Shown here: in pieces, positions 22,575 through 34,207 of the stretch
How the letters are laid out: each line of letters opens with the position of its first letter
Numbering within the stretch: the first letter of the stretch is position 1
NCBI GenBank assembly: GCA_963855995.1
Contig: OY979717.1
Location: 20,249,906 to 20,313,905, forward strand
Direction: 5' to 3'
DNA length: 64,000 nt
Source of the DNA: Muricea muricata
Lineage: Eukaryota > Cnidaria > Anthozoa > Malacalcyonacea > Plexauridae
Translations under genes and position numbers: made by a program
The notes under the pieces: generated by a model
What the model was told of the DNA's origin: nothing
The model's database searches: none
Seen by the model: the letters and a program-made list of their open reading frames with translations, nothing else

Positions 22575-22655
22575 AAACTTCACTTTGGTCGCCTTTGCTG
22601 TTTTGGAGAAGATCATGAAGAGTGATTTTTTCATTTCATTGCGAACTGTATATAT
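22575..22655 (+). pseudogene. Decayed copy of exon 1 of the Apple/fibrinogen-like gene
   Basis: 'ggtcgcctttgctgttttgg' and the downstream 'gattttttcatttcattg' align with the signal-peptide exon at 25900-26008 (ggtcgcctttccttttttga, gattttttcatttcattg). The matching ATG is not preserved and the donor is altered (ctgtata against ggtatat). It belongs with the decayed domain exon at 24460-24915. Confidence 0.5.
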
Positions 22656-23932
22656 AGTTTTCTGCTTATTATGTATGATTTTTGTGTGATTCCACAACTC
22701 ATGGGTTTTAATGGGTTTCCATGCCTCATGGGTTTTCTTAAACCTAATATATATCACATTTTACATGCTATTACGAAAAAGGAAGTTCGGTGTAATTGTT
22801 GCTGATGAGTTAGGATAGAGCACATGAATACACGGACTGCATCTTCCTGCCCAACTATATACCAAAACCGGATTGTCTATTTTCAGTGACATCAATCACC
22901 TGTCACGGACACGAAGGTGAATAAATCATATTCATATATAATACTTTACAGGAAATATTCGACTTCCAACAGCGGAAATCGATTCCATTCTCATATCGAA
23001 AAACATCAATGCTCTTTTACCTTAGCACATTTACATAAAATAATAAAAAGTTCAATATTCGACCTTTACGACATGTATATTCTTCGAAATATTTTTTGAT
23101 TTAAAAACAAACTTCAATAATATTTTATTTAAACTTACTGTGCTTGCAATTTCGATCCTTCAGTAAAATGCCGGCAAATATAGCCGACAAAAGAATGTAA
23201 TCAACCTAGGGGGCAAATTATTTGAGATGAAATAAACATGAATTTCAAAGATTAAATTTTATTCATTAACTTCAAGAACGCGTGTTATTTTAGGACGCAT
23301 TGTAGTCAAATGTACTTTATTTAAGAAAAATTAAAACACTGGGGTAATGAGTTGCGCTCAAAAGTTAAATCATTTGCTGTGACAAAAAAAACTACAGCAA
23401 ATTCAAAAAAGGTTGTTTAATTCCTATATAATATATATTGCATGAGAGCGCAAGTGGTCATGGTTAAGTTGTTAGTTTTAGTAGACTAAACTAGGAAAGA
23501 TTGCTATATTAGCTATAGTGCTGGGGCATTTAATTAACACAATCCATACAAAAAATCCTTGATCTACTGAGTCAAAAACCTGTCTATATGGCTGCAGTTA
23601 AGCCAGGACAACTTTTTTAATCGCGGGTTGCAGCTAAATGCCGGTAGATATATTCGTGCAGTCATTCTAAACTCCAAAGGGGCAGGAAAATACATTTAAA
23701 GGTACAGAACCACTCCTTTGTAGGAGTAAAAATTGCTCTAATTTTTTATCATAGTTTTTGAGTACATTTTACTGCACTCCTGTTTTGAAATAAAAATTAT
23801 ATTTTGAAATTATGGATTAAAAAATAGCAGCAAAGTTGTTTAAATGCATTCCAAACGTAGCGTTAACAACCTATCGATCATGTCTTTGGTGACATGGTTG
23901 TTCGTGCCTGGAATATGCATGTATGTATTTAT

Positions 23933-24059
23933 CACTTATTTACTAGTACTGAAAGAAACAATGAGTTTTGTGGCTCCGAAAGCCTGTTGTTGCCGAGTTT
24001 AAAAACAGGATCGAGGGGCACAAAACTCACTGTTTTCCCGAGGATCCAGTAATTAAGTG
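23933..24059. mobile_element. Foldback MITE
   Basis: 'cacttatttactagtactg' and 'aatgagttttgtggctccg' are inverted at the right side as 'ggggcacaaaactcactgtt' and 'ggatccagtaattaagtg'. The whole forms an imperfect 127-bp hairpin. Confidence 0.55.
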
Positions 24060-24459
24060 TTTTGTTATATATGGTTACACTTGAAGGAATTCAATACCCA
24101 AGACCTCAACACTATTTTTAACACAAACACTAATTTTTTAGATATATTGGAGAGGGCCTAACCTCGCTCTGTGGCATCCACGCCTCTACACAGATGGAAT
24201 CCAAACTTCTTTTAAATGCTTGGCAGCTTTGCTACTACTTTCGAAAACCAAACGAGAAAACTCGGCGATCGTTAGCGGCATGCTAATCACCAATTCCTCT
24301 ACATGAATCAATCTAAAGTCGAAGTACCTAAAGGTAAAAACATTAAAAAATATTAGGATTCTCGTTGTAACTATAACCTACAAGAATCTCAACCTATCCC
24401 AACCAGATCCCATGATTCACAGGTTATTGGTTATTCCTACACACATTTGATACTCAATG

Positions 24460-24915
24460 AGGAGGATAGATTTTCGTGTAGAATATCGCTCCTTCAACCT
24501 AAAAGCCATCCTTCTTGACATGCAAAGAAACTGGAAATCAATAAGCAACTACGCTATACAGCCAAACTTGCATTCACTACCAGTGCTGTTGGACATTTTA
24601 TGATAAAAATGGGGTTCGAAGAATTAAATGAGATTTAATTGTTTTATCAGTGGAAGGAATTTTTCACATTGCAACCAAAAGAGATGATCAGGTAAAGATG
24701 TTATTAGGTGTTTCACTGGCACGTTTTCAAAAATTTTACGGTCTTACGCTCTAATGTATGATGATAATTCACAGCCAAGACCCAATTTTTCAAAATGGAG
24801 AAAGGAACATGATCTTTGGTCTTATCACAACATAAATCGTGACTGTTTTAATAATGTGGCTCATATTGATCTTCGCTTATCCTTTCCTAGTGACAACTAT
24901 CGCGAATGACTTGTG
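24460..24915 (+). pseudogene. Decayed fibrinogen-like domain exon, paralogue of 34208-34737
   Basis: Nucleotide similarity runs along the exon. Examples: 'aaactggaaatcaataagcaactac' against 'cgactggaaatctatcagcaactac', then 'gataaaaatggggttcgaa' against 'gataaagatgccgttcgaa', and the tail 'gtggctcatattgatctt'. Stops and frameshifts break the frame, and the conserved GGW start is damaged. With the exon-1 relic at 22575 it represents an older copy of the neighbouring gene. Confidence 0.7.
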
Positions 24916-25899
24916 AAACCATTTAATGTCAATCATTCATCATTTAATAAAAGTTGTCTCAATTGAAAATGATCTATATTAATTATTCGATATACAATCG
25001 CACATAGCAGATTCATGTGTCATTTCTCAAAAATACAGCAAATGAATTTCATAGATATAGCTTTTTTCGTTAAGATAATCTATGATCAGTTGAGACCTGC
25101 ATGTATAAGTGCCAGAAAGATCGGATACCCTTAGTATTGTTCCAGCGTTGCTAATGAAGAAAACAGTGCACAAGCATATAATCTGCGAAGTCTTTAGTCC
25201 TTCAAGGCGAGTTTTAAATGTATATGTACAATTGTTTGTCGGCAATTTAGTTAGCGCATTTTAACTATCCATCATTAATAAATATATCATTTATTTCTAG
25301 ATTTGTACAAATTAACGCAACTCTTTTAAATATGAACCTTCTAAATATAAACATATTTGAAATCCTTTCCAGAAAACATCAGAAATTTTTAAATCTGTTC
25401 AATTACTATAAAGCACAAATTGCCAGTGTCATTTTGACTAATATATTATTCATCCAGTACTGCTTGTAAATGTTCTTTTAATGTGAATTTGTAAAGTTTA
25501 CTACACAATATAGATTGTTCTCTAAGATATTACTAGTGTGCATGCTATTCTGTTAATTAGAGTTGAAGTAAATATCATGTCTAAGTGCGAATATGCGTCT
25601 AGTGTCGTCGTTTGCGATATTTATAGATTTGGTTTAGTGAAAATTTAAGTTACATTTTTATTGAACTCAAGCAGAGATTGATGCAAAACAATTTCTTGAG
25701 GAAAAATCATTCCTGAATCTTGCACATGATGTTAATGAAGACATCCTCATTTTTTAATTTAGTTGAAGCAAAATCCCATAAACAATTTTTTATTAAAACA
25801 CGAAAATTAAAATTTTGCCGTCCGGTATAAAAGTCAAATGCAAAGGCTGTGCCTATGTAATAAGGCCTTGTGTGATGTTTGTGTAGACGGTGCGGGAAA

Positions 25900-26008
25900 A
25901 TGGGCAAAGTATTGATCACTGCCTTGGTGTCCTTTTTCCTGGTCGCCTTTCCTTTTTTGAAAGGAGATGAAGATTATAAAGAACGATTTTTTCATTTCAT
26001 TGGAAAAG
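25900..26008 (+). CDS. Apple/fibrinogen-like secreted protein, exon 1 (signal peptide)
   Basis: The ATG at 25900 opens MGKVLITALVSFFLVAFPFL, a clear signal peptide, followed by an acidic linker KGDEDYKERF. The donor gtatat at 26009 leaves phase 1. Phases match exon 2 (30096, two bases completing an Asp codon), exon 3 and exon 4; the four exons sum to 1005 bp, i.e. 334 residues plus stop. The product is expected to be secreted. Confidence 0.75.
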
Positions 26009-27724
26009 GTATATTCGTCATCTATAGTTTTATTTTCTGTTATATATTCTTATGACAGCCTGTCATGAGTTGTATTTCGATCCTTTAATCATCATTTGTA
26101 CTAAAAACAAATCCTTTCTGTTTCACATAAACCATGGATGTATATGTGGTTATTATTTTGTCCGATGTAATCCTAGGTTATGCAGATTTAACTTGATAAT
26201 AAGTAATCATAAACGGTGAGTTACATGGGTAATGTTCTTTAATCTATATGGCTAGCCCATGCTTATAAAGAACATGTAGATCGAGAGATGAGATTAGTTT
26301 AGTCTAGTGAACTTCCGAGGACTGTGTTCCGAGGTTGAAGGAAAACTCAAGACTTAAAGTTCTTTTAAAATCCAATCAACATGAAAAGGCAAATTCAAAC
26401 CATGCATTCTTTACTTTGAACATTTATTTTCGGCAAAACCGAAGAAACTAAAAAATTCTACTTGTCGGACATTAAGTTGGTCGCCTTTTTCCCTGATCGC
26501 GAGGATAAAGTTATAGGGTGGAACTTGTGCTCTGTTTTACAATTGATTGAAATGATCTGGCTTTTAGACCTTTTACACTTCGTACGACTTTTGTTTTTTC
26601 CCAGCTTTTTATAGCTCCAGACTAGAACAATAAAATGCTGCAGAAATATAGATAAAAAAGTTGTTTAATTTAACTGAATGCACTCTAACTATCGTTCAAA
26701 TCTCTGACTGCATACGGCTGGATGCTATAAAGTAGTTGAAAAAATGTCACAAATATTTCGCATAATTTTACCTTAATGCTTTATTATTTCAAAGTAATAA
26801 AGTGTCTTAAACTTTTTATGAAAGCCTGTAGAAATATTTCATTGTATATTTGTATAAAAACGCGTCCTCTCCGCCCTTTTTTCCTTCGCTTGGGTTTACA
26901 CATTGAGGAACTTTCACATCTAGCAGGCACATAAGATATTTAGTGTTGCCATTTGTGGACAAAGACTGCTTAAAGTTTAAAAATTTATAAACTTTCGGTT
27001 CTATCAGGGTCCTGAAGGGATAACACACGCGCTCATGGGAATTGCCTATTTTTTTTGGGAAAAGGGATCGGAGATTCCATCCAGTGGGACTGGGATTTAT
27101 GGGCCCAAATGCATTAATTTTTCAAACTTAAGTGGGATTTGGTCGAAATTTGTGCTGGGAAATAGGAAATGAAATCCACCTTCAAGACCCTGTGAAGTAT
27201 ACAGAATAGATGCTGACTATAAATGCAAATGTTTAAATAATTTTCGTGCTTTTTAATTACGTTTTGGACATTGATGGATAATTTTTGGACTTTTTTAAAT
27301 CTGCACAGGATGGAAATTCTCAAAATTCACCAGGCATGCAACACTGAATATATCTCGTATTCCTATGTAATGAAAAAAAACTAAAGTTAAACGCAATACA
27401 TATATGGATATATTGCGTGTATTTTTTAAATGGAAAAAAGTTATATGTTAAATGTTGATAGTTAACACATTATTAATTTTCAATTTTTAATATTCTCGCT
27501 TTGTTGTTTCAGACTTAGCTGTGTACCGGTAGCGCTAAAATATAGCTGCAGTGACACTCTGTGTTTTATTTTAATCTATACGTTTAAATATGGATTTTGA
27601 AGCCATGTATATAAAATTTCATATGTTTGAGAATATACTAGGTAAAAACGATAAAACACTTTAACTCAAAAGATTATGTGAACGATGTGTATTATGCAAG
27701 TTAGCCTGATCTTAAACTGTTGTT
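26009..27724. other. Intron 1 sequence, no other feature seen
   Basis: AT-rich. At 26477-26497 'ggtcgcctttttccctgatcg' echoes part of exon 1, suggesting a further small duplication. Nothing else was recognised. Confidence 0.4.
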
Positions 27725-27890
27725 TATGCAACGAAATTTCACCCCGACGTTTTTTGACCTCAGTGTAGCGATAACGTAAAATGGGTTGGTAACTTCTTTT
27801 ACAGAAGTTCATTGTCTGGCTTCTTTCGTGAGAGATTTAAGCTTTGAGTAATATGGAAATATCATACTTATGACATCACAGTGCGTAATG
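27725..27890 (+). repeat. Third partial copy of the inverted-repeat arm
   Basis: 'atgcaacgaaatttcacccc' through 'atatcatacttatgacatca' lies in the same orientation as the left arm at about 21095-21550, and inverted to the right arm just downstream. It makes a local inverted repeat with 28020-28210. Confidence 0.6.
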
Positions 27891-27985
27891 TATTTTAAAC
27901 AACAGAGATTTTTCCAACAATCTAATTTTGTTGACCAAAATTCCAAAATTATAACTTACAAATTCCGATTTGCTGTATTTTAGTA

Positions 27986-29861
27986 CAACTTTTGAAAATT
28001 TATCATGGATACTATGAGAGAGATTCCTACAGCACTAAAAACTAATTATGCACTGTGATGTCAAAAGTATGATATTTGCATATTATTGAAAGCTAAATTT
28101 CTCAAGAAAGAAGCAAAATGATGAACTTCTGAAAAAGAAGTTACCAACCCATTTACGTTAACTTTACACTGAGGCCATAAGACTTTGGGGTGAAATTTCG
28201 TTGCATAGACACTTTAAAAGTAGCCATGCTGTTAATCTAAGCAAAAAATTGAAGATGTCACAGTAATATAGCAAGTTCAAAATTAACGTTTGTCGACAAC
28301 GATTTGTTCGCCAAATTTAAAGTATTGCATGCTTTAGAAGTGAAGGCGAATTTATCGTATCTATCGCATAGAATAAAACTGAAACAGTCGCAACGAACAG
28401 TTAATTTGTATTTCTCGTTCTTTTTCGGGTAAAATCTAATTTCTTCTCTAACATGATTCGTAAATACAAATATATGTTTGATTAATTACTAGAGTTGAAC
28501 AGGAAACGATTGGACAGTAATTTCGGCTTTATTCCAAACCCATCTTCAGACAGAATGATATTACATATACCCGACATAATAAGTGCTACTCTGGTTTTGT
28601 TAAATGAATGAAATCACCGAACAAAGATTACATTCACGACCCAACATTTCGACACTCCGGTCTAGTGTCTTCATCAGGGGTGGTTTGATGTTGAAACTCA
28701 CGACCTCACGACCGGAGTGTCGAAACGTTGGGTCGTGAATGTAATCTTTGTTCGGTGATTTCATTCATTAAAAAAACCAGAGTAGCACTTATTATGTCGA
28801 AACCTGGTTGCGATATAGTCACGAATTTCAGTTCGATATTACATATAGTTTAGTGAAGGTCTACTATATACGTGCACACAGTTGCACTGTTTTGCAAACC
28901 TTATTGGCTATTTACAATCCACACTGAAATAACGCGTATTTCATTGTGTCTATATACGCCATTAGTTGTGCGTACGAATTGATGATGTGTGTACGAAACA
29001 ACGGATTACGCCACGTTTTGAAATGGACTTAAAATGGAAGTATCAGGCTAATTTTTTCCAAAAATGTTCTGTATTCGGAACACTGAAGTGGAATATATTC
29101 CAATTTATTTTGCAACCATATATATGGGTTTATATTAATCAGATTAAATTCAACGTACAATTTTAGGCAATATTCTATCAAAATTTGACAAAACTTGTAA
29201 TGAAAAGCTGTTTACCAACAACTTTTCAAGATGGTAAATACAATTCATCTCAATCCTTGATTAATCATGACCATCCGTACTCCTCTATCCTCTATAAAGT
29301 TTTTGCTGTCGATTTGTTTTGTGTTTACAGTTATTACGTTTACAGGCTGGTGTAAGAATTATTTAAAATGACAATGCCCCTTTAAGTAACCGGGCGGAAC
29401 GAGTAACAATTGCACTTGGCCAAGGCCAGAAAATTTTAACTTCCGTAAAATAAAAAACCACACAACTTATGTCCATGTCATGATAATCATGTGGACATTT
29501 TGAGGCTTAATAGCAAACAACCATAAAATTGTTATTTGCTAGGGTAATCAGGCCATGTGCAATTTAGGTCTCTAAGGGCTGCTTTCCATGTTGCGTTTTT
29601 CCATATTGCATTGTGTTTAATCCTTTTCACTTTGTCTTATGAAATAATTTATTAAAAGGAAAGCATACAACTTTATTATTGCTTTAATATGCATTCGTTG
29701 TAATTATTAATTAGTACTTGGATAGAATTTGGAATTGAAGCTTTTCCGTGCCTACACGCGTGCTGTAAAAACCCCAATACGAGTAATTTTGGGGAAATTT
29801 TGCCAACAAAGTATTAATAAAACGAACCGCTGAACACACTGGAAAATAGTAGTACCAAGTG
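27986..29861 (-). repeat. Right ~1.8-kb inverted repeat arm
   Basis: Reverse complement of 19743-21622, lying inside intron 1 of the Apple/fibrinogen-like gene. It carries its own 266-bp insertion (28569-28834). The outer tip (ccaagtg at 29855-29861) corresponds to the left arm start (cacttgg at 19743). No matching target duplication was found outside the two tips, so treating 19743-29861 as a single transposon is not supported. Confidence 0.75.
28569..28834 (-). mobile_element. Solo Penelope-type terminal repeat, 266 bp, 12-bp target duplication
   Basis: GATATTACATAT occurs at 28557-28568 and again at 28835-28846, while the other arm has the site once (near 20733-20746). That proves a clean insertion. 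The insert folds on itself (arms about 28574-28652 and 28714-28799). On the - strand it contains cctgatgaagacactagacc, then gagtgtcgaaatgttggg, a hammerhead-like core typical of Penelope-like terminal repeats but with one extra nucleotide after CTGATGA. Confidence 0.7.
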
Positions 29862-30095
29862 CTACAGGTCTCGATTTTCTATTAATCCCAAACTGTTAGA
29901 GCAACGTCGCATGTATAAATATTTGTTTATTGTTACCATTTCAAAATTACAAATCTCGACGGCTCGACATATATAAAAAGCTTTTAAAGCGTTCTCAATT
30001 AACCAATCAGCAATTTTGCTATGTTTTATAACAGTAAGTATGCATTATTATTGTCAATGTTGCACGTTTAAGATATTGCTTCGTTCCACGTATAG

Positions 30096-30322
30096 ATCTC
30101 GTATTAAGCAGAATAATTGCGAGGGACAGAGCAGACTCTTGCTTTGATTGTAGTGAGCATTGTATTGCTGAACGATCGTGTGTTGGATTTAACTTTAAAG
30201 ACCTGTCAACTAGTGATGAAGACGGCGGACATAACTGCGAGCTGACTGATAAACGCCAGCAAAACCAGAGTATGAAAGTGAAAAGAAATTCAACTTGGAA
30301 ATACTACCAGTCAATTTCCCAG
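30096..30322 (+). CDS. Apple/fibrinogen-like secreted protein, exon 2 (Apple/PAN domain)
   Basis: Acceptor ag at 30094-30095; donor gtcagt at 30323; enters phase 1 and leaves phase 0. The encoded DLVLSRIIARDRADSCFDC continues through HCIAERSCVGFNFKDLS and NCELTDKRQQN to WKYYQSISQ. This is the cysteine pattern of an Apple/PAN domain (C..C..C, SCVGFNF, CEL). It joins in frame to exon 1 and exon 3. A TA-rich hammerhead-bearing repeat starts only about 15 bp after the donor. Role inferred from the family: protein or carbohydrate binding outside the cell. Confidence 0.75.
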
Positions 30323-30339
30323 GTCAGTATATATATATA

Positions 30340-30545
30340 TGCAACGCTCACTTCCCTCGTGGTCGTTTGAGCGCTCTACCTATGAGACACTGCGCATGCT
30401 TGGATGCATTGATGTCCCCGTGTTGTCCCACATGCGTCTGGTGAGAGCAGTCGCACGTGGTTATATACGAGTCATCATGTATCTGGGCATGTACAAAGCT
30501 GCACTGACGAGGCGTAAACGCCGAAACATGCATGTCTGCAGATAG
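30340..30545 (+). mobile_element. Hammerhead-bearing repeat (retrozyme or Penelope terminal repeat candidate)
   Basis: A GC-richer island of about 200 bp between TA-rich borders ends in a complete hammerhead ribozyme (30499-30541). Known metazoan retrozymes and Penelope terminal repeats carry type I hammerheads with a short stem III, as seen here. A second copy of the unit is not visible, so the element type is uncertain. Confidence 0.45.
30499..30541 (+). ncRNA. Hammerhead ribozyme 1 (type I, short stem III)
   Basis: Stem I 5' strand CTGCA (30499-30503); core CTGACGA (30504-30510); stem II GGCGT-AA-ACGCC (511-522); GAAA (523-526); stem III from A526-C-A, loop TGCA, T-G-T535; cleavage nucleotide C at 30536 (GTC triplet); stem I 3' strand TGCAG (30537-30541). 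Every invariant core position is present and all five stem I pairs are Watson-Crick. Self-cleavage is predicted after 30536. Confidence 0.85.
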
Positions 30546-30556
30546 TGTATATATAT

Positions 30557-30601
30557 ATATATTTTGCTCAGTGTTAATAAATAACACTGAGCAAAATATA
30601 T
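30557..30601. repeat. Perfect hairpin next to hammerhead 1
   Basis: 'atattttgctcagtgtta' is followed after five bases by its exact complement 'taacactgagcaaaatat'. It borders the TA tract at 30606-30738. It could be a terminator-like or foldback structure of the same repeat. Confidence 0.7.
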
Positions 30602-30603
30602 AT

Positions 30604-30742
<139 letters not shown>

Positions 30743-30995
30743 TTATATATGTATATTTATATATATAATGTATTTGACTACAATGTGAGGTTTATGCATG
30801 AAGAGGACCCTGGAGATAACACTGATTGTCACCTCAAATTCAATACATGATTCATGAAACGTCGGCACTTTTTAGCGCACTATAGTGACTGAGCAGTAAT
30901 CTCGCTTCGGATGGATAATACATACATACTGATAATACATACTGGTTAATTTTAGACGCGTTTGGGGGAGAATAAACATGCAAAGTGGCTGTTAA

Positions 30996-31140
30996 GGCCG
31001 TTTTCCACTTCAGCCGTATCGTAGCGAAACGTAGCGTATTCTATTGTGTCCATATCATTAGTTCTGCTTGCAATTGAGTGTTCACAAAACAATGAAATAC
31101 GCTACGTTTCGCCACGATACGGTTGAAGTGGAAAACGGCC
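30996..31140. mobile_element. TTAA-type MITE (piggyBac-like), 145 bp
   Basis: Inverted ends ggccgttttccacttcagcc and its complement, preceded by TTAA at 30992-30995 and followed by TTTA at 31141-31144. The inner arms (cgtagcgaaacgtagcgtat) are complementary. The related element at 55727-55851 has the same outer ends but a different interior. Confidence 0.7.
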
Positions 31141-31144
31141 TTTA

Positions 31145-32523
31145 GGAGTGGGCTGAATGTTTTACTCATGTATCAATTTTAGAGGAATTTTATCTCGTGT
31201 CAAAGTTAGTCTTCCTAGCGTGTGTCCTTACCAAATAATTATACTAAGACCAGAACACAACAAGTATCAAGCTAACATTTTGTTTAATATGCTTCTGCCA
31301 TTAATCTGAGTGCTGAACTCTAAACTACTGACCTTTGACCATAACAATCTGAAAGGGTGATGGACTGATGGAGTATATGAATATTCAGCCGTCTTCAATT
31401 AATGTGCTAGTTTTGGCCTAGCTTGCTGCTAATACCCCCTCTAGGATTAAACATGGGTTATATACAAGCCCCCCCTACTAATTAAGCCCTCCCCCTCGAA
31501 ACGTTCTGAAATAAATACGTTCTCTGCTAGTCTTATGCAATAGCAAAAAACAGTCACTATCACCTGCTTATATAAGATGCATCAAGTGGTACTAACATCA
31601 GTAACATGCAGGCAAAATTATATGCATTCTGTGTGCAGTTCATGCAGCCTGGAGATCTTCACGTTTTCAAACGCAAATCACATCCAGCGTTGAATACCTC
31701 TCTCATCAATGACATTTGGCAGCTTTGATAATCAATAATTTAACACTGTAAACAAGCACTTATAAACCTTTCGCTGGACGTATACACAGTAGTTTTATAT
31801 GCTAGTTTTGATATTTTAGTACAATAGAAATGTTTCTTGAATATCAAACAGACTGCTGTAGTACCTTGGTATAAAAGCTGTAAATTTTCCTTCAGGTTAT
31901 TCTCTAAACAGCTGGAAGAACAATTTCCTTATACAGGAATATTTCAAATGTCTGTCTCTTCCGACTATGCGTGTCGACTTTACCCAAATATACCCCGCGC
32001 TTCTAATTAGCACGTGACATTCGTCGCGATTTTCTGCTTTTTTTGCTTGTATATTTTATTCCAGACACGTCCAAAATTAATCAGTATTCTTCCATATATT
32101 TTTTATCCACTTGAAGCCGGTGGGCGCAAGAAAACGGGAAAAAATACATTTAAGTGTGAAAACCATCTTTCTGTTGTAGTATTCTAAACAATCACCACTC
32201 CTCTTTCCATTTTTCGTACCCAGTTACCCAGTTCGTGTTTCGTACCCAGTTACCATAATAATAATTATGCCTAGTTTCCATTCAGTTGCGAGTGTCGTAT
32301 TAAAGTGACCGATGTGATAGAGTATATATGTACGCTGATCTACATTAATATGACTAATTTAACACCGAGCAAAATCGAACACGGGCAAATATTATATGTG
32401 GCTATTATGAGCATGAAAACAGCTAAGCTGATATTTTTCTGTTTGGGAGCCTCAAGCATAGGATTTAATAATGCTTCTCATGTAAATTGATTATTTACAA
32501 TTACCATATCTATGATTTTACAG
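31145..32523. other. Intron 2 remainder, nothing recognised
   Basis: No exon with matching phase or domain similarity was seen between the MITE and exon 3. A doubled 'cgtacccagttacc' lies near 32215-32250. Confidence 0.4.
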
Positions 32524-32662
32524 CTGGGTGATTACGCTCAACCAGGAAAATCTTGTCAAGATATCAGGAAAATCACTAAGACCTTGCGAAGTGATGAATA
32601 TTGGATCGAAGTTGACAACACGGGGCCATTGAGAGTATACTGTGACATGACGACACATGAAG
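32524..32662 (+). CDS. Apple/fibrinogen-like secreted protein, exon 3 (start of fibrinogen-like domain)
   Basis: Acceptor cag at 32521-32523 (phase 0, matching exon 2) and donor gtaatt at 32663 (phase 1). Encodes LGDYAQPGKSCQDI, then EYWIEVD, then VYCDMTTHEG, the entry to a fibrinogen C-terminal-like domain (SC.DI, YWI, VYCDM). The final Gly codon is completed by exon 4 to give the hallmark GGW. A decayed copy of this exon sits at 47543-47677. Confidence 0.8.
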
Positions 32663-32946
32663 GTAATTGATACAATTAAATACGATGGGGCCGAATAGGT
32701 TTTCTTTAAATAATATCAAATGCAGATTCGAGATGTTATACATGAAATATTATTAACTCGGGAAAAACGTCCAGCTAATAAAATTTTAGGTAACATCAAT
32801 TTCCCTAATTTTTACATCATTTTAAGAATCTAAGAAAGGTCTACTCATTTCTGTATTTTGCCATAGTGTATCCGATGCAAACTTTAATTCGATAAAATGT
32901 GACCGACCAACCAAGCTAATGATATACTGGTCTGAAATATGAATAA

Positions 32947-33704
32947 CAGTGGAATCCCGTTTTACGACCACCTCGGTAATACCTCCACCTCGTTAATATA
33001 CCCGGCATCAACGACCACTTTTTGATGCTCCCAACCATTAATACGACCACTGAATGTGCATAATAAAATGAAACGGTAATAATTATTAAATATAAATATG
33101 TACAAAGAAACAACTATTGAACGATAAATTGGAAGATATGCGGCTGAGGGAAAGTGTCAAATTGACCTTGAAGTTTTTCACAGTTGCATCCATACCCGGC
33201 TTTCATTTAAACTATAATTTATTGCGGTTCTTGCTTCTTATTCCTGCCGTTATTCTTTTCTGTCGTTCGTTGACCACATTCAGCACTTTCAACCCTATCA
33301 TATATATAAGTTATGGGGCAGATCTAGCAACTTGCTAAGCATGTCTACATTTGTTTTTTGTCCCACAAATCTGTAAATATTAATATATGGGACCTCCCTT
33401 CCGTGCCCAACTATAGTTATCTAGGGTTTGAGGATATCTATTTCAGCTTTTTAGCTAGCTTAATTGGATATGTGTTCAAGGAATGAAATATCATCAAGTA
33501 ACTGAAACAATAATTAACATTTCAGTTACTTGATATTTCATTCCTTGAACACAAATTCAATTGTCTTTGGGATTGTATATAGCTAGTGCCTGCCACTGAA
33601 CATGACGTTACTAAAAACGTCTGTGCTGTAATATAATGCCGACTTTCGTTAATACGACCGAAATATTTTGGCCGAGCAGTGGTCATATTAATGTAGTTCC
33701 ACTG
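32947..33704. mobile_element. pogo/Tigger-like non-autonomous element
   Basis: The left end cagtggaatcccgttttacg and the right end, complement of cagtggaactacattaatat, are inverted. TA follows the right end (33705-33706). Termini of the CAGTGGAA type with 'taatacgacc' are typical of Tigger-like elements. An inner long hairpin occupies 33469-33553. There is no transposase frame. Confidence 0.55.
33469..33553. repeat. Near-perfect hairpin
   Basis: Arms 'tgtgttcaaggaatgaaata' plus 'tcaagtaactgaaa' pair with 'tttcagttacttgatatttc' plus 'attccttgaacaca'. The loop is short. Confidence 0.75.
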
Positions 33705-34207
33705 TATCCTACACCAAATCGCATTTCATGCAGTGTGCTTTAAGAGGAAACCAAAATCTCGAATCGGACCCAAGACCAATCGTTATATATTATACTTGAT
33801 CACATTTGAATTTCATGAGATCATTGCTATGTGATTTTTGCATGTTATTTGGGCTATTTTCTAAAGTTAGTATTCTTTACTAACTTGAAGTTTAGCTTGC
33901 AAGGTATTATATGCTCTAGTAAAGCATAAAACGATATAAATCCTTGGCAAAGAGTATTCACGGCATATTTGGGAAGTTGGAAGGTTACTATACAATATTA
34001 CAATGACAATTCAAGATGGAAAATCGTTGAAGAAAGAATAATATAGATTTTATTATTTGCCCAACAGTGTGCCTAATGCTTTTCATAGCTCCCTGCAAAA
34101 TTAGCATACAAAATTCTACCCTGATTTTAGTATTTTCTCTATTTAGAATTTATCATTTTGATATTTTAAAAAGTGTATAATATTCAGACTATTTGCTTCG
34201 TATTTAG

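Noticed and set aside
28636..28677. Canonical hammerhead in the 266-bp insert
   Set aside because: One extra nucleotide between CTGATGA and stem II, and no clear stem III/cleavage triplet, so it is not called as a ribozyme feature.
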